Assembly: GCA_016720465.1 (NCBI GenBank)
Contig: JADKKO010000001.1
Span: 868,001 to 932,000, forward strand
Source of the DNA: Holophagaceae bacterium
GTDB lineage: Bacteria > Acidobacteriota > Holophagae > Holophagales > Holophagaceae
Direction of reading: 5' to 3'
Length of the DNA stretch: 64,000 nucleotides
The notes below the pieces were generated by a model. That model was not told where the DNA came from and made no database searches. It saw nothing but the letters and a program-made list of their open reading frames with translations. This document shows, piece after piece, positions 32,956 to 42,332 of this stretch. The translations under genes and the position numbers were made by a program. Position 1 is the first letter of the stretch; every line of letters starts with the position of its first letter.

Positions 32956-35655
32956 ATGCGATTCATAACCGGCACCCTCACTGCTTTGGCCTGCCTGGCC
33001 GCTCCTCTGCCAGCCCAGCGGATCCAGGCGCCGGACGCGCCTTGGAAGACCATCCAGACGGTCCATTACCGCATCCACTACCCGGTGCGCGGAGGCTTTG
33101 AGCCTTTCGCCATGGAGATCGCCTCCAAGATCGAGGGCATCCACACCCGGGTCTCCGAATGGGTGGGTTATGAATCGCCCAAGGTGGTGGAAGTGCTGCT
33201 CCGGGACCCCCGAATGGAAGGCAATGGCTTTGCCTATCCGCTCCTGGACCATCCCTTCGTCGAGTTGTGGAGAACACCACCGGAAAGCGACAGCGGCATC
33301 GCGCATTTCACCACCTGGCCCGAGATGCTGGTGACGCACGAGTTGGCGCATATCCACCACTTGACCCGCCCCCTCGGCAATCCCCGCTTCCTGGACAAAG
33401 TGCTGGATCTCCCGGTCGGTCCGGTGACGCTCAAAGCCCCGCGCTGGGTGATCGAGGGCTATGCCACGGTCATCGAAGGCCGCGTCACGGGCAGCGGCAG
33501 GCCCCATGGCGTCCACCGGGCCGCGCTGCTGCGCGAATGGGCGCGGGAAGGAAAGCTCCCCGACTATGGCGAATTGAACGGCTTTGGCGGTTTCCGCGGC
33601 GGCAGCATGGCCTACCTGGTGGGCAGCGCGTACCTGGAATGGTTGGAGCGCACTGAGATGGCGCGCACCGGTGAGAAGGACGTGCTTAAAAAGCTCTGGC
33701 GGAAACTGGCGGCCCACCGCAAACCGGGATTCAACGCGGTCTTTCTGAGAACTTTCGGATTCACCGCCGAAGATGGGTATGACCGCTTCCGCTCAGAACT
33801 CTCCGCGGACGCTCTCGGCCTTGAACGGCGAATGAAGGAACAACATCTCACGCGCGAAGGCGAGGTGTTCACCAAGGTGGATGGCGAAGTCACGGAACTT
33901 GCCGTGAATCCGGACGGAACCCGGCTGCTGGCCCGGGTGCTCACGCCCACGTTCAAAGGGCTGCGCGTTTGGGACCTCAGAGAACCGGTCAAACCGAAAC
34001 CGGGATTTAAACACCCGAAAGTCGCAGATCCGGATGTCGCACCGTTGAAACCCACGAAGCCAGCCGCGTGGGAATTGGGTCGGAGAAATGGCGCGATACC
34101 GGAAAAGCCTTTCTGGACAAAGGCCCAGGCGATGTCCGATCCAACGAAACAGGAAAGGAAACCTGGATCCATTCCCCAGCAGGACTTCATCGCTTTCTCG
34201 GTGCGGGAACCCGACGAGGAAGGGACGCTCCGGCGCCGCGCGAAAACCTGGCAGCCTGGAACACCCAAGGTGGCCGGCATTGCGGCAGGTTCAGCGGCTC
34301 GATTGGAAAAGTCCACGGGCTTCCGCACGGTCGAATCCGATGGGCTGGGTTCCATCTGGACGGTTCCGCCCGGGGAGCCAGGCCGCCCTGGTTTGGAGTC
34401 CACCTCGATTCCGGTGGTTCGCACGCCCGCCTCAGCTCGGCTTCCGTCCCCGGCGCCTGATGGGAAAACGCTCTACTACGTTCAACTCGGCGCGACGGGA
34501 TGCGAGATCCGGCGGCTGGATCTGACCCTGGCGCCCCTGACACCGGTACCCGTTCCTTGGGGCGATTCCTTTTTCGCCGTGGACGCGGTGAGGCCAAGAC
34601 CGGATGAAGCATCCCAGCTCCCGCCGCCCCTGGCGCCGCCGCCCGCCCACGACTACGCGGTGGGCGAGACGATGCGGGCGGGGTTCCGCTCGGGCCTCAC
34701 CCTGGCGCCATCCGGTGAATCCGTGGAACTTGGATTCGGAGGATCTGACCTGCTGGGGCGGCTTTCCTGGCAGGTCCTCGCCGCGGCCGGGGATGCGGCC
34801 GGTCCTCGGGGCGCCCAGGCCAGCATGGTTTACCGCGGGTGGCGTTGGGTGCCGGGGTTCCAGGTGTTCTCCTCCCTGGAGAGGCCATCCAGCCAGCGGC
34901 GCGGCCGCGTAGAAGGCTTCGACCGTCAACGCACGGGCTGCGCGGTGGAGTTCGCGTATGAATCCAAAAACACGGCGCCCGCCTTCTTCAAACCGACCCT
35001 TTCCTTTGAACGGGTGCTGTTCAAGGAAGCCCCGAACCTGCGCGCCAGCCGTGGATTACTTGGCCTGGATTTCGGCATTTCCCGCTTCTGGAACCGTGGT
35101 GAAGCCTGGGGGGTCCGGCTCTCGGCCCGCGCGAAAGATGGCGTCGGCCGCACGGATGGCAACCGCTGGCAATTGCAGAGCGGTTCAGTGCAGGTGAGGA
35201 TCTTCACACCCTGGACCCAACTCGCCTTGAAGGCGGAATCCGCCCGCGTGACCGGCGATCCGACGCCACTGGACCGACTCCACCTCGGCGGACTGGGCAC
35301 CAGTTTGGCGCCGCTTGGCCTCGATTGGAATCGAGCAGAACAACCTGCCCTGCCCTCCTACGCTGCCATCGGAGATCGTTTGCATCGCCTGCGCGCCGAA
35401 GCGGGTTCCGCGCTTTGCGCCTATGTGGAACACGTGGCGGTTTGGGACCATACTCAGAGCCGCCCGGCCTACACGAAGGTGGCGGGCCTGGAACTCGATC
35501 TCATGAGGCTCATCGGCAACACCGAATTCATCGATCGCGTGGTGGGGCCCATGACCTTTGTGGCGGGAATCCACCGTGTGCTGAAGGACGGGAGCCAGGG
35601 TGAGGCCATGCAGGGCCGCAGCATCGCCACGCTCAGCATCGTGTTGAGGCCTTGA
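32956..35655 (+). CDS. Exported zinc peptidase-like protein with predicted outer-membrane barrel
   Basis: About 899 residues. A signal peptide is followed by a gluzincin-type domain with HELAHIHH (His128, Glu129, His132) and a downstream Glu in VIEGYATVIE, the metal ligands and catalytic acid of the peptidase MA group. Then come propeller-like strands (TELAVNPDGTRLLARV, then LPSPAPDGKTLYYVQL), a charged low-complexity insert and, from about residue 570, alternating strands ending in GRSIATLSIVLRP that look like an outer-membrane barrel. Similar peptidase-propeller-barrel proteins occur in Acidobacteriota with no assigned role. The start at 32956 (MRFITG) precedes the signal; ATGs at 32920 and 32872 are less likely. 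Confidence 0.8.
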   Translation: MRFITGTLTALACLAAPLPAQRIQAPDAPWKTIQTVHYRIHYPVRGGFEPFAMEIASKIEGIHTRVSEWVGYESPKVVEVLLRDPRMEGNGFAYPLLDHPFVELWRTPPESDSGIAHFTTWPEMLVTHELAHIHHLTRPLGNPRFLDKVLDLPVGPVTLKAPRWVIEGYATVIEGRVTGSGRPHGVHRAALLREWAREGKLPDYGELNGFGGFRGGSMAYLVGSAYLEWLERTEMARTGEKDVLKKLWRKLAAHRKPGFNAVFLRTFGFTAEDGYDRFRSELSADALGLERRMKEQHLTREGEVFTKVDGEVTELAVNPDGTRLLARVLTPTFKGLRVWDLREPVKPKPGFKHPKVADPDVAPLKPTKPAAWELGRRNGAIPEKPFWTKAQAMSDPTKQERKPGSIPQQDFIAFSVREPDEEGTLRRRAKTWQPGTPKVAGIAAGSAARLEKSTGFRTVESDGLGSIWTVPPGEPGRPGLESTSIPVVRTPASARLPSPAPDGKTLYYVQLGATGCEIRRLDLTLAPLTPVPVPWGDSFFAVDAVRPRPDEASQLPPPLAPPPAHDYAVGETMRAGFRSGLTLAPSGESVELGFGGSDLLGRLSWQVLAAAGDAAGPRGAQASMVYRGWRWVPGFQVFSSLERPSSQRRGRVEGFDRQRTGCAVEFAYESKNTAPAFFKPTLSFERVLFKEAPNLRASRGLLGLDFGISRFWNRGEAWGVRLSARAKDGVGRTDGNRWQLQSGSVQVRIFTPWTQLALKAESARVTGDPTPLDRLHLGGLGTSLAPLGLDWNRAEQPALPSYAAIGDRLHRLRAEAGSALCAYVEHVAVWDHTQSRPAYTKVAGLELDLMRLIGNTEFIDRVVGPMTFVAGIHRVLKDGSQGEAMQGRSIATLSIVLRP

Positions 35656-35745
35656 CCGCACGCCAGGAGCTCCCGTGCTGAAGACCACTGCCGCCAGGAT
35701 TCCAGTCGCGCCTGATTCCAGGCTTTTCCGCGCCTGGCCCGCCGC

Positions 35746-36963
35746 ATGATCTTCTTCTTCCTCTTCGGCTTCATCCTCGCGCTGCAGCTGCTCCACTGGC
35801 ATGTCCTCCGGCGGATCGCTCCACATTGGCTCCGGCCATGGCTGCCCTGGCTCATCGCGGCGATCCATGTGCCCTTGGTGGCCTACTTCGCCCTGCGGTT
35901 CCTGGGCGCGCCTCCCAGCGGGTTCAGCCATATCCTGCGCCCCTTTGCCCGGGCCGGATTCTACTTCCAGGCATTCACGGCGGTTCATCTGGCCATCCTG
36001 GCCCTGGCGGAGACCCTCTGGTGGTGGCGGTTCAGGCACCACCTTCCGGAACTGGAAACGGAAGCCGAAGCCGATGCGGAAGCCGAAGATCCGGAGCGCC
36101 GGGCTTTCCTCCGCAAGGTGGCCACCGCAGGCTTCGGCCTGGCGGCGTCGGGGGCGGGCTACGGCGCTTCCGAAGCCTATGGAGATCCGGGCATCACGCG
36201 GATGGAGCTGGCTTTTCCGGACCTTCCTGCGGGCCTCGACGGGCTTAAACTCGTGCAGCTCTCGGACCTCCACATCGGCCCCATGCTGGGAGCCCCGACC
36301 GTGGCCCGCTGGCGGGCCCTCGTGGCTCGCGAAGCGCCCGATCTGCTCTTAGTCACGGGCGACCTCGTGGACAGCATGCCCAGCGAAATCGGGCCTTTCA
36401 TCGAATCATTCGGACATTTTCCAGCGGCCAAAGGCTGCTTCGCCATCCTCGGCAACCACGACTACTTCACCGATCCGAGGCCCATCTGGAAGGAGCTCGA
36501 AGGCGCCGGATTCCAGTGCCTGGAGAACGCGAACCGGCTGGTGGAGCGGAATGGGGCGCTGCTCGCGGTTCTCGGAATTTCCGATCCCATGGCTTCCAAC
36601 GGCCGCTTCCGCGGGATCCGCTTCGGCGACGGCCCCCGGCCCGAAGCCGCCGTGCAAGGCATTCCTGACAAGGCCTGGCGGTTGTGCCTCAGCCACCGGC
36701 CCAGCAACTGGGACCTGGCGGTGCGAACCGGCGCCAGACTCACACTCAGCGGCCACACCCACGGCGGGCAGGTGAATATCATCCCTGGCGTTTCCAGCGC
36801 CAGGATGATGGGCCCCTACACGCGAGGCCTTTTCGAGGAGAACGGCTTCAAGCTCTACGTCAGCCGCGGGCTGGGCGTGGTGGGGATTCCCATGCGGCTT
36901 GGCGCGCCGCCTGAGATCGTGGTGATCACCCTTCGGACCGCGCGGCCGCCGGCCGGCGCCTAG
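35746..36963 (+). CDS. Membrane-bound metallophosphoesterase (YkuE/YaeI-like)
   Basis: The 405-residue protein has three N-terminal membrane helices (about 1-22, 32-55, 72-92), an acidic stretch (ETEAEADAEAEDPE), a twin-Arg-free hydrophobic segment and a calcineurin-like domain. All metal motifs are present: SDLHIG, GDLVD, GNHDYF, SHRP and SGHTHGGQ. Relatives hydrolyse UDP-diacylglucosamine-type or phospholipid substrates at the membrane, or cyclic nucleotides; the substrate here cannot be told. The stop overlaps the convergent 119-residue gene by four bases. Confidence 0.92.
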   Translation: MIFFFLFGFILALQLLHWHVLRRIAPHWLRPWLPWLIAAIHVPLVAYFALRFLGAPPSGFSHILRPFARAGFYFQAFTAVHLAILALAETLWWWRFRHHLPELETEAEADAEAEDPERRAFLRKVATAGFGLAASGAGYGASEAYGDPGITRMELAFPDLPAGLDGLKLVQLSDLHIGPMLGAPTVARWRALVAREAPDLLLVTGDLVDSMPSEIGPFIESFGHFPAAKGCFAILGNHDYFTDPRPIWKELEGAGFQCLENANRLVERNGALLAVLGISDPMASNGRFRGIRFGDGPRPEAAVQGIPDKAWRLCLSHRPSNWDLAVRTGARLTLSGHTHGGQVNIIPGVSSARMMGPYTRGLFEENGFKLYVSRGLGVVGIPMRLGAPPEIVVITLRTARPPAGA

Positions 36964-37319
36964 GCTTTGATGGGCTCGATGGTCCCGCAGTTCGTGCAGA
37001 TCCGTTTGGCCTTGTAGGCGGCCAGCCGCTCGCGGTCGTTCCGGCGGGCGGCGATGAAGATGGGCACCCAGGCAAACGCCAGGGCAGCGATGGGCAGGAT
37101 GGTGCGCAGGAACTTGCCTTCTGGCGCGAAGAATGGCGCCAGCATCAGGATCCAGAACAGGATGGCCATGATGAAACCGTGGATGGTGGCCCGCCGCGTA
37201 GGGGGGGAGATCCGCCCAAGCAGATCGAGATCTGGATCCGCCTTCCTGACCTCCTCGTTGTACAGATCGAAGAGTTCCACGAATTCGATGGATCCGCAGT
37301 TCAGGCATTCGTCGTTCAT
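36960..37319 (-). CDS. Small membrane protein with terminal CxxC motifs
   Basis: The 119-residue protein has CLNC at residues 5-8 and CTNC near the C-terminus, flanking two membrane helices (about 48-66 and 73-92). Both ends would be cytosolic, so the four cysteines could form one zinc-ribbon site across the two tails. I do not recognise a family. Its ATG overlaps the M28 peptidase stop by four bases, so the two are co-translated. The last four bases overlap the convergent phosphoesterase gene. Confidence 0.75.
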   Translation of the reverse strand: MNDECLNCGSIEFVELFDLYNEEVRKADPDLDLLGRISPPTRRATIHGFIMAILFWILMLAPFFAPEGKFLRTILPIAALAFAWVPIFIAARRNDRERLAAYKAKRICTNCGTIEPIKA

Positions 37320-38935
37320 CTGGCGGCCTTCGACCCTGCGGCCTGGCGCACCTGTCCCAAGGGATCCCCCTTCTTCCAGACCGGCATCTGCGGGGCATTG
37401 GCGACCGCGTAGCCCAGATTGAGCGTGAACTGGGCCTGCTGCACCATGCCCGAGAGGTCCCAGGCGGGGTCGAATTCATCCGTCACCTGGTGGTAGCGCT
37501 GGGAATAGGCCGCGGCTTTGCTCCTGGATGCTTCCTGATGCTGCACAAAGACCTTGCCGGAATTGATGGAAAAAGCCGGGACGCCCACATTGGCGAAACT
37601 GAAGTGGTCGCTCCGGAAGTAGCCCCCGCCGAGGTCCGGTTCCACCTTCGCGACAGCCAAACCCATCTTATGCGCCACACCGGCAGCGGTGGCCCCCAGG
37701 GTGGTGCGCTCGCTCCCCTGGGTGCCGATATCCCGGGTCGCGCCGACGAAATTCATGCTGTCCAGATTGAGGTCCGCGGCGGTTTTCATCAGAGGCCATA
37801 GCGGGTGCCGGGCGTACGCTTTGCTTCCGAGCAGGCCCTGCTCCTCTCCGAAGACCAGCAGGAACATCTGGCTGCGCTTGGCGGGACGCTCCACGGCCGC
37901 TTTCGCCATGGCCAGCACGGCCGCGGTGCCTGAGGCGTTGTCCACCGAACCGTTCCAGGTCTGGTCCCCGGCGCCTTCGCCTTTGCCCAGATGGTCCCAG
38001 TGGGCGGAGTAGATCACGACCTCGTCCTTCAATTCCGGATCGGTCCCCGGAACCACCCCGGCGATGTTGCCTTGTTCCACCAATCGCACTGAGCAGACCA
38101 CATGGCCTGTAGCCTTCAGTCCCAGATCCACGGGCCTGAAGTCCTTGCGCTCGGCCTTGGCGGCCAGTTGGCCTAGGTCCTGGCCAGCGGCTGCGAACAG
38201 GGCTTTCGCCGCTTCGTGGGTCAGCCAGCCTTCCACATCCGTGGCCCCGGCGCCCTCGGCCAATTGGAACCGCTCGTGGGCCCACCCGTTCTTCACCACG
38301 CTCCACCCATAGGAGGCCGATGCGTCTGTGTGGATGAGCAGGACCCCTGCGGCCCCCCGGCGGAGCCCTTCTTCGAACTTGTAGGTCCACCGGCCGTAAT
38401 AGGTCAGGGATTTCCCCCCGAAACGGTCCGGTTCCTCCGCCGTGGGCTGCGGGTCGTTCACCAGCATCACAAGGACCTTGCCCCGGCAGTCCGCATTTTT
38501 ATAGTCGTCCCAGGATTCCTCAGGCGCCGCGATCCCATACCCCACGAACACCATGGGGGCATCGAAGGCCATGTCGGCCTTGGCGCTGCCGGACGAAAAC
38601 ACGATCTGGTCACCGAAGCTGAGCGGCAATTCCGCCTTCCCGCTGCCCGCAGAAGCGAATTTAAAAGTGCTCTCTGCCGCATTCGTCTTCACGCCGGCGA
38701 TTTTCGCCGTCTGGCGGAAACTGCCGCCATTCCCAGGTTCCAGGCCCATGGCGGCCAATTGCGTCTCCAAATAACGCATGGTGAGGTCGCTGCCCCGCTG
38801 CCCGGTTCCGCGTCCTTCCAGCAGATCATCGGAGAGAAAAGCCAGGTGCGCGCGGAGCGGCGCTTCCTGGACTTTCGGGGCCTGGGCATTCAGCAGTGCC
38901 GGCAGCGCAACAGCCACCATGAATTTCAAGCGCAT
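37316..38935 (-). CDS. Exported M28 family aminopeptidase
   Basis: The 539-residue protein has a signal peptide, a protease-associated insert (about 120-260) and an M28 zinc peptidase domain. Zinc ligands and catalytic residues are visible as SAHWDHLG, GSVDNASGTAAV, FGEEQGLLGS, NLDSMNF and YHQVTDEFD. M28 enzymes remove N-terminal residues from peptides in the periplasm or outside. AGGAGG lies before the ATG. It is the first gene of a two-gene unit with the small CxxC membrane protein. A second, shorter M28 peptidase lies at 49.7 kb. Confidence 0.94.
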   Translation of the reverse strand: MRLKFMVAVALPALLNAQAPKVQEAPLRAHLAFLSDDLLEGRGTGQRGSDLTMRYLETQLAAMGLEPGNGGSFRQTAKIAGVKTNAAESTFKFASAGSGKAELPLSFGDQIVFSSGSAKADMAFDAPMVFVGYGIAAPEESWDDYKNADCRGKVLVMLVNDPQPTAEEPDRFGGKSLTYYGRWTYKFEEGLRRGAAGVLLIHTDASASYGWSVVKNGWAHERFQLAEGAGATDVEGWLTHEAAKALFAAAGQDLGQLAAKAERKDFRPVDLGLKATGHVVCSVRLVEQGNIAGVVPGTDPELKDEVVIYSAHWDHLGKGEGAGDQTWNGSVDNASGTAAVLAMAKAAVERPAKRSQMFLLVFGEEQGLLGSKAYARHPLWPLMKTAADLNLDSMNFVGATRDIGTQGSERTTLGATAAGVAHKMGLAVAKVEPDLGGGYFRSDHFSFANVGVPAFSINSGKVFVQHQEASRSKAAAYSQRYHQVTDEFDPAWDLSGMVQQAQFTLNLGYAVANAPQMPVWKKGDPLGQVRQAAGSKAAR

Positions 38936-39024
38936 GGACTTGCCTCCTAGGGAATGATTCTATGCGGCCGCGGCGGAATAAGTCCGCCGTGGCGGAGCCC
39001 GGTGCGGAATTAATTCGAGACCGG

Positions 39025-40308
39025 TCAGCGCCTCGTCCACGCGAAAGCCTGGAATCCTTCTCCCTCCCAGGACAGAGGATGGGGCCGGAAACAGCTCGTG
39101 GCGCCGCTGTCCGCGCCGAATTCCCGCGGCCATACAGGTGCCGCTTCCAGTTCGCCATGGGCGGTCCGCACCCAGGCGCGATGGTGTTCGCCTTCTTCAG
39201 GAAGCCATGAACACACGGCGTAGATCAGCAGTCCGCCCGGCTCCAGCTTCGGGATGGCGGCCCGGAGAAGGTCACGCTGCATGTCCGACAACCGCGCCAA
39301 ATCGATGTTTCCGGCTATCCAGGGCAGCTCGGGATGTTTCTGCAGGGTGCCGCTCCCCGAGCAGGGCGCATCCAGGATGATGAGGTCATAAGTCCCGGTC
39401 GTGTTCGCCAGGTAGTCCGTGGCTTCCGCAAGGACCACATCGGCCCTCACCGCGCGATCAGCGAGATTCTTCTTGAGCCATTCAGCCCGTTTGGGTTCGC
39501 GCTCGACCGCCGTGATGCGGGCTTCCGGGAACCGCGATCCGAGCGAAGTCGTCTTGCCGCCGGGCGCGGCGCAGGCATCCAGGATATTCGCGGGCCTTGC
39601 TTCCCACCGGAAGGCCATGAGGGCCTGGGAGCTGCGGTCCTGCACCATGCCGGCGCCGCTTTGAAGCCAGCCTCCTGGAAAAGGCGCGCCTTCCCGCAGG
39701 CTCCAGCATCCCGCCAACCGCGGATCCGGTTCGAGCTCCGGCGGCGCATCTCCCCGCAGCACGCGGAAGGCGGGGCGCGGCGGCGCCTGAAGTTTCGCCC
39801 ACAGCGCTTCGATTCCAGGTTTGTCCGCGCCATGATGCGGCTCCAAGGCTGCCTCAAGCACCGCATCCACGAAAGGCGTGCGGTCCAGGGAAGCGGCCAG
39901 CGAATCCAGCTCTGCGCGCAGCTGAAGCCGATTTTCCGCGCCGCGGCGCAGCAGCGCGTTCACCAGGCCTTTGTGCGGCGGGAATCCGAGCGCCTGGTCC
40001 GCAGACAGCTCCACCGCCTCGTTCACGGCCGCGTGGGCCGCCACGCCCTCCATCCAGGCCAACTGCGCAAAACCCACGGCCAAGGCCACCTGGGAGCCCA
40101 GAGGCAGGCTTCGCGACTGATCCTTTAACTTGGGTTTCACATGCGCCTGGAGCCGACCCCAATGGCGGAGGCAGAGGCCGAGCAGGGCCTGGGCAAGCCC
40201 CGCGTCCTCGGACGAAAGCCCCTTGTCCCAGCGGTCGCTGACCCGGTGCCCCGCCCCAAAAACAGCGTGAAGGGCACGGGCAGCGGCGATGCGGGAGGGC
40301 GTGGGCAT
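39025..40308 (-). CDS. rsmB: 16S rRNA m5C967 methyltransferase RsmB-like
   Basis: The 427-residue protein has an N-terminal NusB-like RNA-binding domain (about 1-150) and a C-terminal Rossmann methyltransferase. The SAM loop is LDACAAPGGKTTSL, motif IV is DAPCSGSGTLQKHPEL, and the second cysteine lies in YAVCSWLPEEGE, so both catalytic cysteines are present. The domain order is the RsmB type. The methionine at 40308 (MPTPSR) is chosen because the family begins there; an ATG eight codons upstream is possible. It is transcribed away from the MITE-like element. Confidence 0.92.
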   Translation of the reverse strand: MPTPSRIAAARALHAVFGAGHRVSDRWDKGLSSEDAGLAQALLGLCLRHWGRLQAHVKPKLKDQSRSLPLGSQVALAVGFAQLAWMEGVAAHAAVNEAVELSADQALGFPPHKGLVNALLRRGAENRLQLRAELDSLAASLDRTPFVDAVLEAALEPHHGADKPGIEALWAKLQAPPRPAFRVLRGDAPPELEPDPRLAGCWSLREGAPFPGGWLQSGAGMVQDRSSQALMAFRWEARPANILDACAAPGGKTTSLGSRFPEARITAVEREPKRAEWLKKNLADRAVRADVVLAEATDYLANTTGTYDLIILDAPCSGSGTLQKHPELPWIAGNIDLARLSDMQRDLLRAAIPKLEPGGLLIYAVCSWLPEEGEHHRAWVRTAHGELEAAPVWPREFGADSGATSCFRPHPLSWEGEGFQAFAWTRR

Positions 40309-40357
40309 GGGGGATCCTGGATTCAGATGCAAAGGATGAAGGCGCGCTTTTCACCTT

Positions 40358-40685
40358 AGAGCGTGTTTTAAAATTCCCCCGTGCCGCGACGGAGGTCAGC
40401 CGCGATGCAGCGCAAGGAAGGGGCCGCAGCGGCGTATAGATCATACGCACAAGGCCCATGACGCCGCGGTGCGCGCGGCTGGCCCCGTCCCTCCCATGTA
40501 TCGAAGGCCGCACCGCGGCCTTCTTCCGCGGCAAAGCCGCGGACACGGGCCCCTGGCTGGGGCGGCGGGCTTCGCAGGGCTGCGTTACCCTCCCGTGGCA
40601 TATAGGCGATATGCCGTAGTCGGCTGCCTTGCCCTGCTCGCCCGGCGCTCCCAGCGCGGCGCGGGGGAATTTTAAAACACGCTCT
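40358..40685. mobile_element. 328-bp MITE-like element with 31-base terminal inverted repeats
   Basis: The ends are AGAGCGTGTTTTAAAATTCC and eleven more bases at 40358-40388, and the exact reverse complement, bar one mismatch, ending at 40685. Similarity between the two arms weakly continues inward for another 60 bases, so the whole element is a long imperfect palindrome. It contains no open frame that looks coding and no transposase. A clear target-site duplication is not visible: flanks read CCTT and TTGA, giving at most TT. It sits in the 474-base gap between divergent rsmB and hslO. Confidence 0.8.
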
Positions 40686-40782
40686 TTGATCCAATTGAAA
40701 AAACAAGGCACAAGGTACCACCAGGGCCCGGGATCCCGGTCTGCGCTCGGAAGGTCGGCGGCCCGCCCGCTACAATGGATCC

Positions 40783-41628
40783 ATGCCCGATTTGCCTTTC
40801 CATGTGGCCCGCGTGGTCCGGGGCCTGACCCACGACCATCACATCCGCATCGCCGTCCTGGACGCCAGCCCGCTGTGGGATGGCGTCCGGCGCGGCCACC
40901 CCCATCTGGACCGGGATGCCTGCGCCTGCCTGACGGAGCTGCTCTCGGCCACAGCGCTGGTGCAAAGCCGGGGGCATTCGGCCGAGCGGCTGCAGCTCCT
41001 GCTGAAGGGCTCCGGCCGGGCCAAGGCGGTGGTGGCGGACTCCTGGCCCGATGGGACGATCAGGGGCGTGCTGGATGTCTCGGAACAGGCCGCCGGCCCT
41101 TGGGTGCTGGCTCCGGGCATCCTGCAGGTGATGCGCTCGAACCCCGGCGGCAAGCCCTATATCGGCAGCCTGGAATTGGTGGAAGGCGGCGTCGCCACGC
41201 AGGTAGAGGCCTACCTGCTGCTGTCCGAACAAGTGAAGGCGAGCCTCACGCTCTGGTGCGGTCCGGAAACCGGCGAAGCCGGCGGCCTCATGGTCGAACC
41301 CATGCCCCACTGCCCGCCGGAACGCCTGGCGCGGCTCATCCAGGCCATAGAGGGCCTGGATGTCGTGCCCCATTGGGAGCGCACCACGGAATTCCTCCTG
41401 GATTGGGTCAGCCAGGGCAAGGGCACCGAAGAAATTTCCAGCTCCGACCTGCACTACCGCTGCCGCTGCAGCCGCCGCTCCCTCATCGAGACGCTTCAGG
41501 GCTTTCCGGAGGCCCAGCAGCGGGACCTCTTCGCGGAGCTGGGCGCGCTGGAGGTACGCTGCGACTACTGCAGCACGGTGTACCTGGTGACCCGGGATGA
41601 GCTGCTGGGGGAGGGCCACGCCTCGTGA
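40783..41628 (+). CDS. hslO: Redox-regulated chaperone Hsp33
   Basis: Hsp33 is a cytosolic holdase switched on by oxidation. The 281-residue protein has the family core (GSGRAKAVVADSW, DGTIRGVLDV, NPGGKPYIGSLELVEG, AYLLLSEQ) and the C-terminal zinc switch YRCRCSRR followed about 30 residues later by RCDYCSTVYLV, giving the CxC...CxxC set. It leads a three-gene unit: it overlaps the DUF374 gene by four bases, which overlaps queC. Confidence 0.95.
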   Translation: MPDLPFHVARVVRGLTHDHHIRIAVLDASPLWDGVRRGHPHLDRDACACLTELLSATALVQSRGHSAERLQLLLKGSGRAKAVVADSWPDGTIRGVLDVSEQAAGPWVLAPGILQVMRSNPGGKPYIGSLELVEGGVATQVEAYLLLSEQVKASLTLWCGPETGEAGGLMVEPMPHCPPERLARLIQAIEGLDVVPHWERTTEFLLDWVSQGKGTEEISSSDLHYRCRCSRRSLIETLQGFPEAQQRDLFAELGALEVRCDYCSTVYLVTRDELLGEGHAS

Positions 41629-42332
41629 CGGCATCCGGCATCAACATCACTGTCCGCGGACGGCCGTTGGGGTCGCCGCTTTCCACTTGGCTGAATTTCC
41701 GTGTGGTGCCTTTTCTCGCGGCCCACCTGGTCAAGCTGCTGGCCTACACCCTGCGGGTCCATTACGAGGGCCTGGAGCCAGTCCAGGATCTCATCCAGGC
41801 CGACCGCCGTTTCATCCTAGCCTTCTGGCACCGGCGGCTGGTGATGATGCCGCTGGCCTATCCATTCAAACGCAAAGGCCGCGGCGTGGCGATCCTCGCC
41901 AGCGACAGCAAAGACGGAGAGCGCAGCACAGCCACCTGGAAATGGTTCGGCATCCACGCCGTGCGTGGAACGGCCGCCGACGACGGCGCGAAAGCCCTGG
42001 TGCGCATGATCCGCGCCGTCAAGGAGGGCTGGGATTTCGGCATCACACCCGACGGCCCCAAAGGTCCGCGGCAGGAATTGAAACCCGGCGTCATCGCCCT
42101 TGCGAAAAAAACCGGGGCTGTCATCGTGCCGGTGTGCGTGGCGTTCGACCACGCCTGGCATTTGCAAACCTGGGACCGGATGCCCATCCCCATGCCATTC
42201 GCCAGGTGCATCGTGCGGTTCGGGAACCCCCTGGGCGTGCCGGCGGACGCCCGTGAAGCCGAGTGGAATCCCAAAGTCGAAGACGCGCTGAATGACATGG
42301 AAGCCTGGGCAGAAGGGATGGGCCATGCCTGA
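41625..42332 (+). CDS. DUF374 lysophospholipid acyltransferase-like protein
   Basis: The 235-residue protein matches the DUF374 group of LPLAT-fold acyltransferases, thought to acylate lipid A precursors or phospholipids at the inner membrane. Landmarks are FILAFWHRRLVMMPL (acyltransferase His), ASDSKDGE, GIHAVRGTAADDGAKAL, GITPDGPKGPRQELKPG and PVCVAFDHAW. The start is GTG at 41625, overlapping the hslO stop as GTGA. One N-terminal hydrophobic segment suggests membrane attachment. Confidence 0.88.
   Translation: MTASGINITVRGRPLGSPLSTWLNFRVVPFLAAHLVKLLAYTLRVHYEGLEPVQDLIQADRRFILAFWHRRLVMMPLAYPFKRKGRGVAILASDSKDGERSTATWKWFGIHAVRGTAADDGAKALVRMIRAVKEGWDFGITPDGPKGPRQELKPGVIALAKKTGAVIVPVCVAFDHAWHLQTWDRMPIPMPFARCIVRFGNPLGVPADAREAEWNPKVEDALNDMEAWAEGMGHA

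Noticed and set aside
40469..40675. Short open frames inside the 328-bp element
   Set aside because: Arg/Gly/Pro-rich, no ribosome site, and the DNA is a near palindrome, so frames on both strands are expected by chance.
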